Positions 25,125 through 35,847 of a stretch of 64,000 nucleotides of DNA are shown here, piece after piece. Positions within the stretch are counted from its first letter, which is position 1. Every line of letters starts with the position of its first letter. Made by a program: the position numbers and the translations under genes. The notes below the pieces were generated by a model. It searched no databases. It saw nothing but the letters and a program-made list of their open reading frames with translations, and was not told where the DNA came from. The stretch comes from Variovorax boronicumulans (lineage in GTDB: Bacteria; Pseudomonadota; Gammaproteobacteria; Burkholderiales; Burkholderiaceae_C), in contig NZ_JAUSSG010000010.1 of the NCBI RefSeq assembly GCF_030812215.1, positions 186,001 through 250,000 on the forward strand, given 5' to 3'.

Positions 25125-26123
25125 ATGCTGTCTGCCTCCGCACGCCTCATCAGGCTTCTTTCCCTGTTCCAGGCCCAACGCGCATGGACCGGCGCCGGCC
25201 TCGCCGAACGGCTCGAAATCACCGAACGCACGCTGCGCCGCGACGTCGACCGGCTGCGCAGCCTGGGCTACACGGTCGACTCGACCTCGGGCGTGGCCGG
25301 CGGCTACCGGCTCGGCGCAGGCGCCGCCCTGCCCCCGCTGCTGCTCGAAGACGAAGAGGCCATCGCGGTGGCGCTGGGCCTGGGCAACCCGAGCGACGGC
25401 AAGGGCGACATCGAGAACGCGTCGATGCGCGCCCTCGCCAAGCTGGAGCAGTTGATGCCGCCGCGCCTGCGCAAGCGGCTCGACAGCGTGCGCGCATCGG
25501 TGGTGCCGCTCGCGCGCGGCAAGTCGGAGGTACGGCTGAAGGCGGTCACGCTGTTCGCCGAAGCCTGCACCGACCGGGCCGCACTGCGCTTCGACTACCG
25601 CGACCACCACGCCAAGGCGACCGCGCGCACGGTGGAGCCGCACCGCGTGGTGCAGTCGGGCCAGCGCTGGTACCTGCTGGCGTGGGACACGGCGCGCGAG
25701 GACTGGCGCACCTTTCGCCTCGACCGCATCGTGGCGCCCGTGCCGACCGGCGCGCGCTTCACGCCACGCAGGCTCCCGCACGGCGATGTGGCGGCGTACA
25801 TGGAACAGGCGCTGCGCGTCTCGCCCTACCTGCACCACGCGCGTGTCGTGGTGCATGCGCCCGCCAAGGCGCTCGAGGCGCACCTGGGCTGGGTGGGCGG
25901 CGTGCCCGAGGCGATCGACGACAGCACGACACGGATCGCGACCGCAGCCAATTCGCTCGATGCGCTGGCCGTGTGGCTCGGCTGCCTCGGGCATGACTTC
26001 GAGGTGGAATCGCCGCCGGCGCTGGCCGAGCACCTGGCGCTCGTCGCGGGGCGGCTCGGCAAGGCTGGGGCGCGCACGCCGCGCAAACCGCAAAAGCCGG
26101 CTGCCCGCCTCCCTCATCTATAG
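25125..26123 (+). CDS. YafY-type HTH/WYL transcriptional regulator
   Basis: A 332-residue regulator. An N-terminal HTH_11 domain (SARLIRLLSLFQAQ ... ERTLRRDVDRLRSLGY, 1-60) is followed by a WYL domain (about 145-230) with the name-giving QRWYLLAWD and the ligand loop WRTFRLDRI. A WCX-like C-terminal domain follows. WYL domains bind nucleotide-like or nucleic-acid ligands. It faces the GFA gene, 91 bp away, which is the likely target. The C-terminus is Lys/Pro/Arg-rich. Confidence 0.88.
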   Translation: MLSASARLIRLLSLFQAQRAWTGAGLAERLEITERTLRRDVDRLRSLGYTVDSTSGVAGGYRLGAGAALPPLLLEDEEAIAVALGLGNPSDGKGDIENASMRALAKLEQLMPPRLRKRLDSVRASVVPLARGKSEVRLKAVTLFAEACTDRAALRFDYRDHHAKATARTVEPHRVVQSGQRWYLLAWDTAREDWRTFRLDRIVAPVPTGARFTPRRLPHGDVAAYMEQALRVSPYLHHARVVVHAPAKALEAHLGWVGGVPEAIDDSTTRIATAANSLDALAVWLGCLGHDFEVESPPALAEHLALVAGRLGKAGARTPRKPQKPAARLPHL

Positions 26124-26212
26124 GATAGGCAGGCGCCGCGCCGATCCGTACGCTGGCGACTGTCGCAACCCTTCCAGGAACCGCCCATGTGCCTCGCCCG
26201 CGGCCCGATTCC

Positions 26213-26902
26213 ATGACGACCACGCAGGTCGCGCTGGTCGAGGACGACACCGGCGTGCGCGAGCGCATCGCGCGCGTCATCGGTGCCGACCCTTCGCTCG
26301 CGCTGGCCTACAGCGCCTCGAGCGCCGTGGACATGCTGCGCTGGCTGGGCGAGAACCCGGTGGAGGTGCTGCTGGTGGACCTGGGCCTGCCCGACCTGCC
26401 GGGCCTGCAGGTGATTCGCCGCTGCCGCAGCATGCAGCCGGCCTGCGCGGTGATGGTGCTGTCGATCTTCGGCGACGAGGCCAACATGGTCCTGGCCTTC
26501 GAGGCCGGCGCGAGCGGCTACCTGCTCAAGGACGGCACCGAGGCCGATCTCGCCACCCACATCCGCAACCTGCGCGCAGGCGGCTCGCCGATGTCGCCGG
26601 TGATCGCGCGGCAGCTGCTGCGGCGCTGGCAGACCCGCGCCGACGCGTCGCAGCGCGGTCCGGGGAGCCCCGGCGCCGGTGCCGCCCGCTTCTCCGCCGT
26701 GACGCCCGAGCGCCTGTCGCCGCGCGAGTCGGAGGTGCTCGGGCTGGTCTCTCGTGGTTTCACCTATGTCGAAGTCGGCGCGCAGATGGGAGTCTCGGCC
26801 TCGACGGTCCAATCCCATATCCGCAATATCTACGGCAAGCTGGATGTGCACAACAAATCGGAAGCTGTGTTCGAAGCCCGCAACCTGGGCTGGCTTCCCT
26901 GA
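26213..26902 (+). CDS. NarL/LuxR-family response regulator
   Basis: A 229-residue response regulator. The receiver domain has the acidic pair ED at the start, phospho-acceptor Asp in LLVDLGLPDLPG (about residue 55) and Lys in LLKDG. The C-terminal LuxR HTH reads LSPRESEVLGLVSRGFTYVEVGAQ ... VQSHIRNIYGKL. I start it at ATG 26213 (MTTTQVALVEDD); GTG 26189 is an alternative. The partner kinase gene follows and overlaps or nearly abuts. The signal is unknown. Confidence 0.9.
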   Translation: MTTTQVALVEDDTGVRERIARVIGADPSLALAYSASSAVDMLRWLGENPVEVLLVDLGLPDLPGLQVIRRCRSMQPACAVMVLSIFGDEANMVLAFEAGASGYLLKDGTEADLATHIRNLRAGGSPMSPVIARQLLRRWQTRADASQRGPGSPGAGAARFSAVTPERLSPRESEVLGLVSRGFTYVEVGAQMGVSASTVQSHIRNIYGKLDVHNKSEAVFEARNLGWLP

Positions 26903-28859
26903 GTTCCCTGAAGCGGTCCGGCGGGCCTGCCTGCGCTGGCCCTTGCTCGCCGCCGCCACGCTGTCGCTCCTGATCCTGGCCCCCGCGCTGCTCCTGCCGG
27001 CCTCCACCGGCCATGCGCGCTCGGTCGATGCCGCCGGCAGCCTGCCCGACGGCATGGACGTGCGCTCGGCCGAGGCCACGCTCGAGCCCGACGGCCTGCC
27101 GCCGCAGGTGCGCCGGGTGCAGTTGCCCTTTCGGTGGGACCACGCCTTTCCCGGCCGCGGCGGCAAGGCGAGCTACCGCATCGAGCTGCCGGCCGTGGCC
27201 GTGCCCGAGGGCGGACCCGCGGCGCTGCTGCTCTCGGGCGTGGGCAACCAGGTAACGATCTCGCTGGACGGTGCGCTGCTTGCGAGCTTCGGCAGCCTCG
27301 GCAACCCCGGCTACGACGCGGCCAAGGGCTCGCAGCTGGTGCCGGTCGCCGCTGCCCTGCACCGCAGCGACCAACCGCAGCAACTGGTGATCCGGACCAC
27401 GCTGCAGCGCCAACGCGGCGGCGGGCTCGCGAGCATCCGCTATGGCGCCGAGGCGCCGCTCGCCGCGCTCCACCGCACGCAGCAGAACTGGCGCAACAAC
27501 TCGGCCATCGTGTATTCGGTGAGCCTGCTGCTGATGGGCGGGCTGGCCGGCGGCCTGTGGCTGCGCCAGCGCGACGCGCTCTACGGCTGCTTCGCGCTGG
27601 CAGCGCTCTCGGGCGTCACGCGCAACCTCGACCGCGTCTGGCCCGACGTGCCGGTGCCATGGCCGCTCTGGGGCGCGCTGGTGGCGGTCTGCTATGCCTG
27701 CCACATCGGGCTCATTGCACGCTTCGTGCTGCTGGTGCTGGACCGCAACCCGCCCTGGCTGGTGCGCTCGATCTACGGCGCGCTGGCGCTGTCGGTCACG
27801 CTGGCCTGCGCTTCCTTCGCGCTCGCCAGGCCCCTGCTGTGGACCAGCGGCCTGGTGGTTCTGCAGGTAACCAGCATCGTCTGCCTGCCCTATGTGATCC
27901 ACGGCGCGCTGGTGGCGCGGCGGCGCATCGCGGGGGTGCTGATGGCGGCGGGCATGCTGGCCATCCTGGCCGGCGCGCACGATCTGCTGCTGGTGCGCAT
28001 GGGCCTCTTCGGCGGCGCCTACTACACGCTCACGCCGCATGCGATGTTCTTCTTCGTGGTGATCCTGGCCGGCCTGGTGGTGGAGCGCTACAGCCGCACG
28101 GTGGCCGACTATGGCGCGCTCAACGCCAGCCTTGCGGCGCGCGTGGCCGAGCGCGAGGAACAGCTGCGCGGCGCCTTCGAAACGGTGCGCCTGCAGCAGC
28201 AGGAGCAGGCGGTGCTGGTGGAGCGGCAGCGGATCATGCGGGAGATCCACGACGGCGTCGGCTCGCAGCTGGTGGGCCTGCTCAACGTGGTGACGCAGCC
28301 CGCGCCCGACCGGGCCGTGGTCGAGGAGCATGTGAAGCTCGCGCTCGACGAAATGCGCATGGCGGTCGATTCGCTGCAGCCCGCGCAGGACGACCTCTCC
28401 ACCGTGCTGGCGACGCTGCGCTACCGGCTGCAGCCGCGGCTGGACGCGGCCGGCATCGAACTGGTCTGGAACGTGGCGCTCATCCCCACCGTTGCGCCTT
28501 TCGCGGCGCAGGCCGCGCTGCAACTGCAGCGCATCCTGCTGGAGGCCTTCACCAACGTGCTCAAGCATGCGGCGGCCACGCGCATTGTGATGCAGGTGAG
28601 CTGGCACGGTGACGAAACGCCGCCGCTGGTGCGCATCGTGCTCACCGACAACGGGCGGGGCCTGTCCCGCGCGACGGGCGGGACCGGTGAGAACGCGGAC
28701 GCGGGCGCGGGCGCAGCGGCGAGGCCAGCGGGCCACGGCATCTCGAACATGCGCTCGCGCGCGCAGGCGATCGGCGCGCGGCTGGAAATCGAGCCGGCAG
28801 ACGCCGAGACTGGCGGCGGCACGCGCGTGCGGCTCGAATGGCCCTGCGTCATGCCCTGA
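26844..28859 (+). CDS. Membrane sensor histidine kinase (7TMR-DISM-like, HisKA_3)
   Basis: A sensor kinase of up to 671 residues and partner of the preceding regulator. After a first hydrophobic segment there is a beta-rich extracellular domain (about 70-215), seven predicted membrane helices (about 225-435, SLLLMGGLAGGLWL onward), a coiled-coil, then HisKA_3 with the phospho-His in REIHDGVGSQLVGLL and a HATPase domain (LEAFTNVLKHA, DNGRGL, GHGISNMRSRA). The start is uncertain. ATG 26844 overlaps the regulator by 59 bp; a TTG at 26943 would place the start just at the first hydrophobic segment. Neither has a good ribosome site. Confidence 0.85.
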   Translation: MCTTNRKLCSKPATWAGFPEFPEAVRRACLRWPLLAAATLSLLILAPALLLPASTGHARSVDAAGSLPDGMDVRSAEATLEPDGLPPQVRRVQLPFRWDHAFPGRGGKASYRIELPAVAVPEGGPAALLLSGVGNQVTISLDGALLASFGSLGNPGYDAAKGSQLVPVAAALHRSDQPQQLVIRTTLQRQRGGGLASIRYGAEAPLAALHRTQQNWRNNSAIVYSVSLLLMGGLAGGLWLRQRDALYGCFALAALSGVTRNLDRVWPDVPVPWPLWGALVAVCYACHIGLIARFVLLVLDRNPPWLVRSIYGALALSVTLACASFALARPLLWTSGLVVLQVTSIVCLPYVIHGALVARRRIAGVLMAAGMLAILAGAHDLLLVRMGLFGGAYYTLTPHAMFFFVVILAGLVVERYSRTVADYGALNASLAARVAEREEQLRGAFETVRLQQQEQAVLVERQRIMREIHDGVGSQLVGLLNVVTQPAPDRAVVEEHVKLALDEMRMAVDSLQPAQDDLSTVLATLRYRLQPRLDAAGIELVWNVALIPTVAPFAAQAALQLQRILLEAFTNVLKHAAATRIVMQVSWHGDETPPLVRIVLTDNGRGLSRATGGTGENADAGAGAAARPAGHGISNMRSRAQAIGARLEIEPADAETGGGTRVRLEWPCVMP

Positions 28860-28880
28860 AGCAGCCCGGCCGGGCCGGGC

Positions 28881-29183
28881 TCACCGCAACGCGAATGCAA
28901 GCGTGACCGCGCCCAGCGCCAGCAGCCCGAGGCCGGCGATGAACACCATCTCGCCCCAGGCCTCCAGCCGTGCACCCGAACGGCGCGAACGCATCGAGAT
29001 GAAAGACAGCAACGCGCTGGCCAGGAAGACCAGCGCGTCGATGGCAAGAAGCCGGTCGATCAGCAACCGCATGTCGTCGCGCGGCCCGAGGTGGCCGATG
29101 GACATCACGGTCATGCACACGCCGATCATCGTGGCCGAGGTGGGCAGGATGTGCGCGGAGAGACCGCCAGTAGATGAAGTCAT
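28881..29183 (-). CDS. Small membrane protein (100 aa)
   Basis: A 100-residue protein with three predicted membrane helices (ATMIGVCMTVMSIGHL, LAIDALVFLASALLSFIS and MVFIAGLGLLALGAVTLAFAL) and an Arg-rich loop between the last two. The ATG 29183 gives MTSSTGGLSAHILPTS; a longer frame exists, but the upstream part overlaps the divergent-repeat DNA and is unlikely to be coding. It lies 124 bp downstream of degP, on the same strand, and may be in the degP transcript. The family is not recognised. Confidence 0.6.
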   Translation of the reverse strand: MTSSTGGLSAHILPTSATMIGVCMTVMSIGHLGPRDDMRLLIDRLLAIDALVFLASALLSFISMRSRRSGARLEAWGEMVFIAGLGLLALGAVTLAFALR

Positions 29184-29227
29184 GCGAAGGCTGTCCGTAT
29201 CGGGCTTTTCGAGGGACACCGAGGAAC

Positions 29228-29308
29228 CGGCTTGGCCGGGCCTCTGGTGTCGCCCCCGGTAGGGGGTTGGCGCGCGCGACACGAAGTGCGCGCGGCCTGG
29301 GGCGAGCC
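29228..29308. repeat. Diverged copy of the GC-rich palindromic repeat
   Basis: The segment has GCCCCCGGTAGGGGG (29252-29266) followed by a hairpin CGCGCG-ACACGAAGTG-CGCGCG-like (29271-29293) and GGCCTGGGGCGAG. It shares the order and several words (CCGGGCC, CCCCC..GGGGG, CGACACGxAGTGCG, TGGGG) with the repeat at 45233-45309. It ends at the degP stop codon (29308-29310), so it may also act as a terminator or mRNA 3' end. Confidence 0.55.
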
Positions 29309-30786
29309 TATCCAATGCGCACCGGGACGAAGATCTTGTCTTCGCCGCGCTGGATCAGCAGCGCCACCGACTTGTTGGCCGCCTTCGCCACCACCTCGCG
29401 CACCTGCTCCAGGCTCTGCGCCGGCGTGCCGTTGATGGCCAGCAGCACGTCGCCGGCTTGTACGCCCGCCTGCGCCGAAGGGCCGGCCGCGTCTTCGATC
29501 AGGAGGCCGGTGTCGACGCCGGCCTCGCGCTTCTCCTGCGGCTGCAGGGGGCGCAGCGCCAGGCCCAGCTTGCCCTGGCCAGCGCCGGTGTCGGCCTTCG
29601 CGACCTGGGCCGGCTTGTCGCTGGCATCGCCGAGCTTGGCCTGCAGCTCTTGCCGCTCGCCCTGGCGCCACACTTCGAGCGTGACCTTCTTGCCGGGCGC
29701 CTGCTGGCCGATCACCGCGGGCAGGTCGCCCGAGGAGACGATGGCCTGGCCGTCGACCTTGCGGATCACGTCGCCCGCCTTCAGGCCCGCCTTGTCGCCG
29801 GGGCCGCCCTTCTCGATGTTCGAGACCAGCGCGCCTTCGGGCTTGTCGAGCTTGAACGAATCGGCGAAGGCCTGGTTCACTTCCTGCACCGCGACGCCCA
29901 GGCGTGCATGCGAGGCCTTGCCGGTCGCGACGATCTGGTCCTTCACCTGCACTGCAACATCGATCGGGATCGCGAACGACACGCCCTGGTAGCCGCCGCT
30001 GCGGCTGTAGATCTGCGAGTTGATGCCCACCACCTCGCCCCGCGTGTTGAGCAGCGGGCCGCCGGAGTTGCCGGGGTTCACCGCCACGTCGGTCTGGATG
30101 AAGGGCACGTAGCTGTCGTCGGGCAGCGAGCGGCCCTTGGCGCTCACGACGCCGGCCGTCACCGTGTTCTCGAAGCCGAAGGGCGAGCCGATGGCCAGCA
30201 CCCATTCGCCGACCTTCAGGTCCTTGGTGTTGCCCAGCGCGAGCACGGGCAGGTTCTTCGCATCGATCTTCAGCACGGCGATGTCGGTCTTGGCATCGGC
30301 ACCGAGCACCTTGGCGCGGTATTCGCGGCGGTCGGTCAGCTTGACGGTGACCTCCTTCGCGTCCTTCACGACGTGGGCGTTGGTGATGATGATGCCGCTC
30401 GGGTCGACGATGAAGCCCGAGCCCTGCGCGCGCACCGGCACGTCGCGTTGTTGCTGCTGGCCGCGCGGCCCCATCTGGCCCTGGAAGCGCCGGAAGAACT
30501 GGAACATCGGGTCATCGGGGTCGATGCCCTGGATCTCGGCGGCAGCCTCGTCGTCCGACGCCTTCATGGTGCCGGTCACGCTGATGTTGACCACGGCCGG
30601 GCCGTCGCGCGAGGTGATGGTCGAGAAATCGGGCAGCGTCACCATCGCGGGGGCTGCGGCGATGGGGGTGGCGTTGGTCGGGGCGCTCACGGCGCTGGTG
30701 TAGGCGCCGGCACCGACGGCGCCGATCACGCCGGCGCTTGCCAGGGCGATCACCAGGGCGCGGGGGGAAGTCAGGCGGGTGTTCAT
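29308..30786 (-). CDS. degP: Do-family periplasmic serine protease DegP/HtrA
   Basis: A 492-residue periplasmic protease-chaperone. It has a signal or anchor segment (about 8-30), a trypsin-like domain with His (NAHVV), Asp (TDIAVLKID) and Ser (GNSGGPLL), and two PDZ domains (ARLGVAVQEVNQAF ... and the C-terminal LLAINGTPAQSL). It degrades misfolded envelope proteins. ATG 30786 is preceded by GAAAGGAACC. It lies 86 bp downstream of a two-component system on the same strand, which suggests that the kinase senses envelope damage and controls it, a common pairing. Confidence 0.95.
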   Translation of the reverse strand: MNTRLTSPRALVIALASAGVIGAVGAGAYTSAVSAPTNATPIAAAPAMVTLPDFSTITSRDGPAVVNISVTGTMKASDDEAAAEIQGIDPDDPMFQFFRRFQGQMGPRGQQQQRDVPVRAQGSGFIVDPSGIIITNAHVVKDAKEVTVKLTDRREYRAKVLGADAKTDIAVLKIDAKNLPVLALGNTKDLKVGEWVLAIGSPFGFENTVTAGVVSAKGRSLPDDSYVPFIQTDVAVNPGNSGGPLLNTRGEVVGINSQIYSRSGGYQGVSFAIPIDVAVQVKDQIVATGKASHARLGVAVQEVNQAFADSFKLDKPEGALVSNIEKGGPGDKAGLKAGDVIRKVDGQAIVSSGDLPAVIGQQAPGKKVTLEVWRQGERQELQAKLGDASDKPAQVAKADTGAGQGKLGLALRPLQPQEKREAGVDTGLLIEDAAGPSAQAGVQAGDVLLAINGTPAQSLEQVREVVAKAANKSVALLIQRGEDKIFVPVRIG

Positions 30787-30872
30787 GGCTCGGTTCCTTT
30801 CAATTGCGTATGGACGCAAAACACGATGAAAGGAATGTCGTTGCGCTGACTTAAGCGCGGCTTAAACGGGAA

Positions 30873-32216
30873 CTACGCTCCTCTGCCTCCCGAAGAGGGA
30901 GCGAAGACCACGCGCACGCGCAGCCCGCCGAGGCTGGGGGATTTCTCCAGCGTCACCGTGGCGCCGTGCAGATCGGCAATCGACTTGACGATGGACAGCC
31001 CCAACCCGCTGCCCGGCGCCTGCGGTTCGCCCGAGCGGTAGAAGCGGTCGAGCACGCGCTCTCGCTCGGCTTCCGGCAGCCCGGGGCCGCTGTCGTCCAC
31101 GCTGAGTTCGACCGCATCGCCACGCTTGGCGATGCCGATGTCGACGCGCCCTTCCTCGGGCGTGTACTTGACCGCGTTGTCCAGCAGGTTGCGCAGCAAC
31201 ATGCGCAGCGCCTCGGGCTGGCCCTGGACGACTGCCGTATCGGCATGCGCGATGCCGATGTCGATGCGGCGTGCCTGCGCGCCCGCCACCGCGTCCGAAA
31301 TGGCGAGGCGCGCCACCTCGCCCAGGTCGACCGGTTCCGGCTTCGCGCCGGCCGCCATGCTGGCCTCGTGCCGGGCCAGAGCGAGCATCTGCTCGACCAG
31401 CCGCGTTGCGCGGTCGATGCCCGCGACCAGCCGGCTCACGGCGAGCTCCCGCGCCGCATCGTCGGGCGCGCGCTGCAGGCCCTGCACCTGGAGCTTCAAT
31501 GCCGCGAGCGGCGAGCGCAGTTCGTGCGCGGCATCGGCGACGAAGTGCTTCTGCGCATCGAAGGCATGGCGCACACGGCCGAAGAGCAGGTTCAGTTCCT
31601 GCACCAGCGGGCGCACCTCCTCGGGCAGGCCCTCGTCGCTCACCGGCGAAAGATCGTCGGCCTGCCGCGAAGCCACCTGCTTGCGCACGCGGGCCACCGG
31701 CGCGAGCGAGCGGCTCACGACCCACCACACGACCAGCATCAAGAGCGGCGCCATCAGCGCGACCGGTGCGATGGTGCGCAGCGCCAGCGTGCCGGCCATG
31801 CTGCGCCGCGCCGCCATGTCCTGCGCCACCTGGATCACGAGGCCGCGCGTCTGCATCGAGAACACGCGGTAGGTGGTGCCGCGCGCGCGCACGTCGGCAA
31901 AGCCCAGCACCGCGAGCTGCGGCAGCGCCGCCTGGTCGGCGGACTCGAAGACGCGCACGCCGTCGGCGGTCCACACCTGCACCACGAATTCGAAGTTCTG
32001 CTCGCCGCTGCCGATGCCGCCGACGGCCGCGCTGGGCGGCAGGCCCGAGCGCAGCGACATCGCCATCTGCTGCATGTGGTAGTCGAAGATGTCGTCGGCC
32101 TCGTGCAACACCGTGCGGTAGGCGACAAGGGCCTGCGCCCCAGCGGCCAGCACGATGGCCGCGAGCAGGAACCACAGGAGACGCGCGCGCAGCGATCCGG
32201 TCAGGCTCCGGGTCAT
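30873..32216 (-). CDS. Sensor histidine kinase (QseC/PmrB-like)
   Basis: A 447-residue membrane kinase. An N-terminal helix (about 12-32), a periplasmic domain of about 115 residues, a second membrane helix (about 150-175), HAMP-like linker, HisKA with HELRSPLAALKLQ and HATPase_c (NLLDNAVKYTP, DSGPGLP, GSGLGLSIVKSIADLHG). The start ATG 32216 overlaps the regulator stop (ATGA), so the two are coupled. The regulator partner is PmrA/QseB-like. Metal or envelope stress is a plausible signal, but only the downstream degP supports that. Confidence 0.93.
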   Translation of the reverse strand: MTRSLTGSLRARLLWFLLAAIVLAAGAQALVAYRTVLHEADDIFDYHMQQMAMSLRSGLPPSAAVGGIGSGEQNFEFVVQVWTADGVRVFESADQAALPQLAVLGFADVRARGTTYRVFSMQTRGLVIQVAQDMAARRSMAGTLALRTIAPVALMAPLLMLVVWWVVSRSLAPVARVRKQVASRQADDLSPVSDEGLPEEVRPLVQELNLLFGRVRHAFDAQKHFVADAAHELRSPLAALKLQVQGLQRAPDDAARELAVSRLVAGIDRATRLVEQMLALARHEASMAAGAKPEPVDLGEVARLAISDAVAGAQARRIDIGIAHADTAVVQGQPEALRMLLRNLLDNAVKYTPEEGRVDIGIAKRGDAVELSVDDSGPGLPEAERERVLDRFYRSGEPQAPGSGLGLSIVKSIADLHGATVTLEKSPSLGGLRVRVVFAPSSGGRGA

Positions 32217-32872
32217 ACCTTCGGCACCATGTAGCCGACGCCGCGCACGTTGCGGATGAACTCGGCGCCCAGCTTCTTGCGCAGGCCATGCACATAGACC
32301 TCGACCGCGTTGCTGCTGATCTCGTCTTTCCAGCTGTAGAGCTTTTCCTCGAGCTGCGCGCGCGAGAGCACCATGCCCGGACGCGCCAGCAGCGGCTCGA
32401 GCACCGCCCACTCGCGCGCCGACAGCACCACCGGCTGCCCGGCCACCGTGACCTCGCGGGTGGCGGGGTTGATGCTCACGCCCATGTGCTCGTACACCGG
32501 CTCGGCGCGCCCCGCCGCGCGGCGCAGCAAGGCACGGATGCGGGCCAGCAGCTCGTCGAGGTCGTAGGGCTTGAGCACGTAGTCGTCGGCGCCGGCATCG
32601 AGCCCTTCGATGCGCTGCTGCACCGAGTCGCGCGCGGTGGCGATGAGCACCGGCATGCGCTGCTTGCGGGCGCGCAGGCTGCGCAGCACCTCCAGCCCGT
32701 CGCGGCGCGGCACGCCCAGATCGAGCAGCACCAGGTCGTACTGCTGGGTGCGCAGGGCCGACTCGGCGGCCTCGCCGTCCTTCACCCAGTCCACCGCGTA
32801 TTGCTCGGCGCGCAGCAGGTCGAGCACGGCCTCGCCGATCATCACGTCGTCTTCGAGAAGCAGGAGTCGCAT
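32213..32872 (-). CDS. OmpR-family response regulator (QseB/PmrA-like)
   Basis: A 219-residue regulator with a receiver domain (MRLLLLEDDVMIGEAV, phospho-Asp in LVLLDLGVPRRDG, Lys in LKPYDLDEL) and an OmpR winged helix (REWAVLEPLLARPG ... EVYVHGLRKKLGAEFIRNVRGVGYMV). ATG 32872. It overlaps the kinase gene by 4 bases. Regulation probably includes degP downstream. Confidence 0.94.
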   Translation of the reverse strand: MRLLLLEDDVMIGEAVLDLLRAEQYAVDWVKDGEAAESALRTQQYDLVLLDLGVPRRDGLEVLRSLRARKQRMPVLIATARDSVQQRIEGLDAGADDYVLKPYDLDELLARIRALLRRAAGRAEPVYEHMGVSINPATREVTVAGQPVVLSAREWAVLEPLLARPGMVLSRAQLEEKLYSWKDEISSNAVEVYVHGLRKKLGAEFIRNVRGVGYMVPKV

Positions 32873-32931
32873 GGTTGTGTTCCGTTGTCCGGTCTTCGGG
32901 ATTCGAGGCGGCGGCCGTGGCGAAGTTCAGT

Positions 32932-33702
32932 TCAGAGGAGCGAGCGGACTTCGCGAGCGGCCTCAAACAGCAGCGGCAGCATCTCGCGCTGCAAGGCTTC
33001 TTCCTGGTAGCGCGTGCCTGACAGCACCACGTTGAGCGCGGCCACCGTGTGGCCCTGCATGTCGCGCAGCGGCACCGCGAGCGCCTGCACGCCGAGCTCG
33101 TGCTCCTCGCTGGCAAAACAATAGTCGTCCTTGCGCGTGCGGGCAACGAGCGTGCGAAGGCCCCGCGCCTGCGTCACCGTCTGCGGCGTGAGCCGCGCGA
33201 GGTGACGGCCCTTGAGCCATTGCGTGAACTGCGCGGGCGCCAGGGCGGCGAGCAGCACGCGGCCGGTGGAGGTCGCATGCGCCGGCAGCCGCGCGCCCAG
33301 GTGCAGGCCGTAGGCCAGCACGCGCGTCGGCGTGCCGTAGCTGCCGCTGCGCGCGACGATGACCACCTCTTCGCCATCGAGCACTACCGCGGAAAACGAT
33401 TCGCCGGTCTGCGCCGCGAGCCGGTTCAGCGTGGGTTGCAGCGCGCGCGGCAGGCGCGACGAGGCGAGGTAGCTCCCCGAGAAGCGCAGCACCTTGGGCG
33501 CCATCCAGAAATAGCTGCCGTCGGTCTCCAGGTAGCCCAGGTGGGCGAGCGTGAGCAGGTGGCGCCGGGCCGCGGCGCGCGTGAGGCCGGCGCGTTCGGC
33601 AGCCAGCGTGGCATTGAGGCGCTGGCGCTCGGTGTCGAAGCTTTCGAGCACCGCCATTCCCTTGGCGATGCCCTCGATGAAATCGGCCTTGGCGATGGTC
33701 AT
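32932..33702 (-). CDS. IclR-family regulator, PobR/PcaR-like
   Basis: A 256-residue regulator with an N-terminal winged HTH (FDTERQRLNATLAAERAGLTRAAARRHLLTLAHLGYL) and an IclR effector domain (about 80-250) containing LPAHATSTGRVLLA. The spacing and the ARRHLLTL helix match PcaR/PobR-type proteins. It is divergent from pobA (134 bp apart), the classical arrangement of pobR, which activates pobA in response to 4-hydroxybenzoate. I start at ATG 33702 (MTIAKADFIEG). Confidence 0.88.
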   Translation of the reverse strand: MTIAKADFIEGIAKGMAVLESFDTERQRLNATLAAERAGLTRAAARRHLLTLAHLGYLETDGSYFWMAPKVLRFSGSYLASSRLPRALQPTLNRLAAQTGESFSAVVLDGEEVVIVARSGSYGTPTRVLAYGLHLGARLPAHATSTGRVLLAALAPAQFTQWLKGRHLARLTPQTVTQARGLRTLVARTRKDDYCFASEEHELGVQALAVPLRDMQGHTVAALNVVLSGTRYQEEALQREMLPLLFEAAREVRSLL

Positions 33703-33724
33703 TCGGGGTCTCAATTCGAAGTGT

Positions 33725-35420
<1,696 letters not shown>

Positions 35421-35424
<4 letters not shown>

Positions 35425-35825
35425 CTGCGTTGTGTCTCCAGCGTCTTCTTCATCGCTTCACCGCCCTTCTCCATCATCGGCCCGACGTAGGCGGCGAACT
35501 CGTCGGGCAGCACGTCGGTGATCCATACGAAGCGCGAACGCCCTTCGCCATCGGCGAACACCTGCGCGGATGCATGGTGGTGGCTCGCCTTGCCATCGGT
35601 GATCGTGTAGGCGAGCCGGCGATTCGCCTCGTCGATGCCCACCAGCAGCTCCCGCGCGACGAGGCCGTTGGCAAAGCTCACGATGCGGGCGCCCTGCCCG
35701 TCCAGCTTGCAGTCCGTGAGGAAGCCGGGTGCGAGACGCGTGTGCACGGCGCCGAAGTCGCGCAGCGCATCCCACACCTGCGCAGCATCGGCCTCGACGC
35801 TGAATTCCTTGTAGATCGTGGCCAT
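35421..35825 (-). CDS. SRPBCC/START-like protein (134 aa)
   Basis: A 134-residue protein of the SRPBCC (polyketide cyclase/dehydrase or START-like) superfamily: YKEFSVEADAAQVWDALRDFGAVHTRLAPGF at the start, RFVWITDVLPDEF near the C-terminus. This fold gives a deep hydrophobic pocket for lipids or aromatics. It stands between the VOC and NTF2-like genes in a tightly packed operon. The cargo is unknown. Confidence 0.85.
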
Positions 35826-35847
35826 GGTGCTTTTTCCTTTCCGCGCT

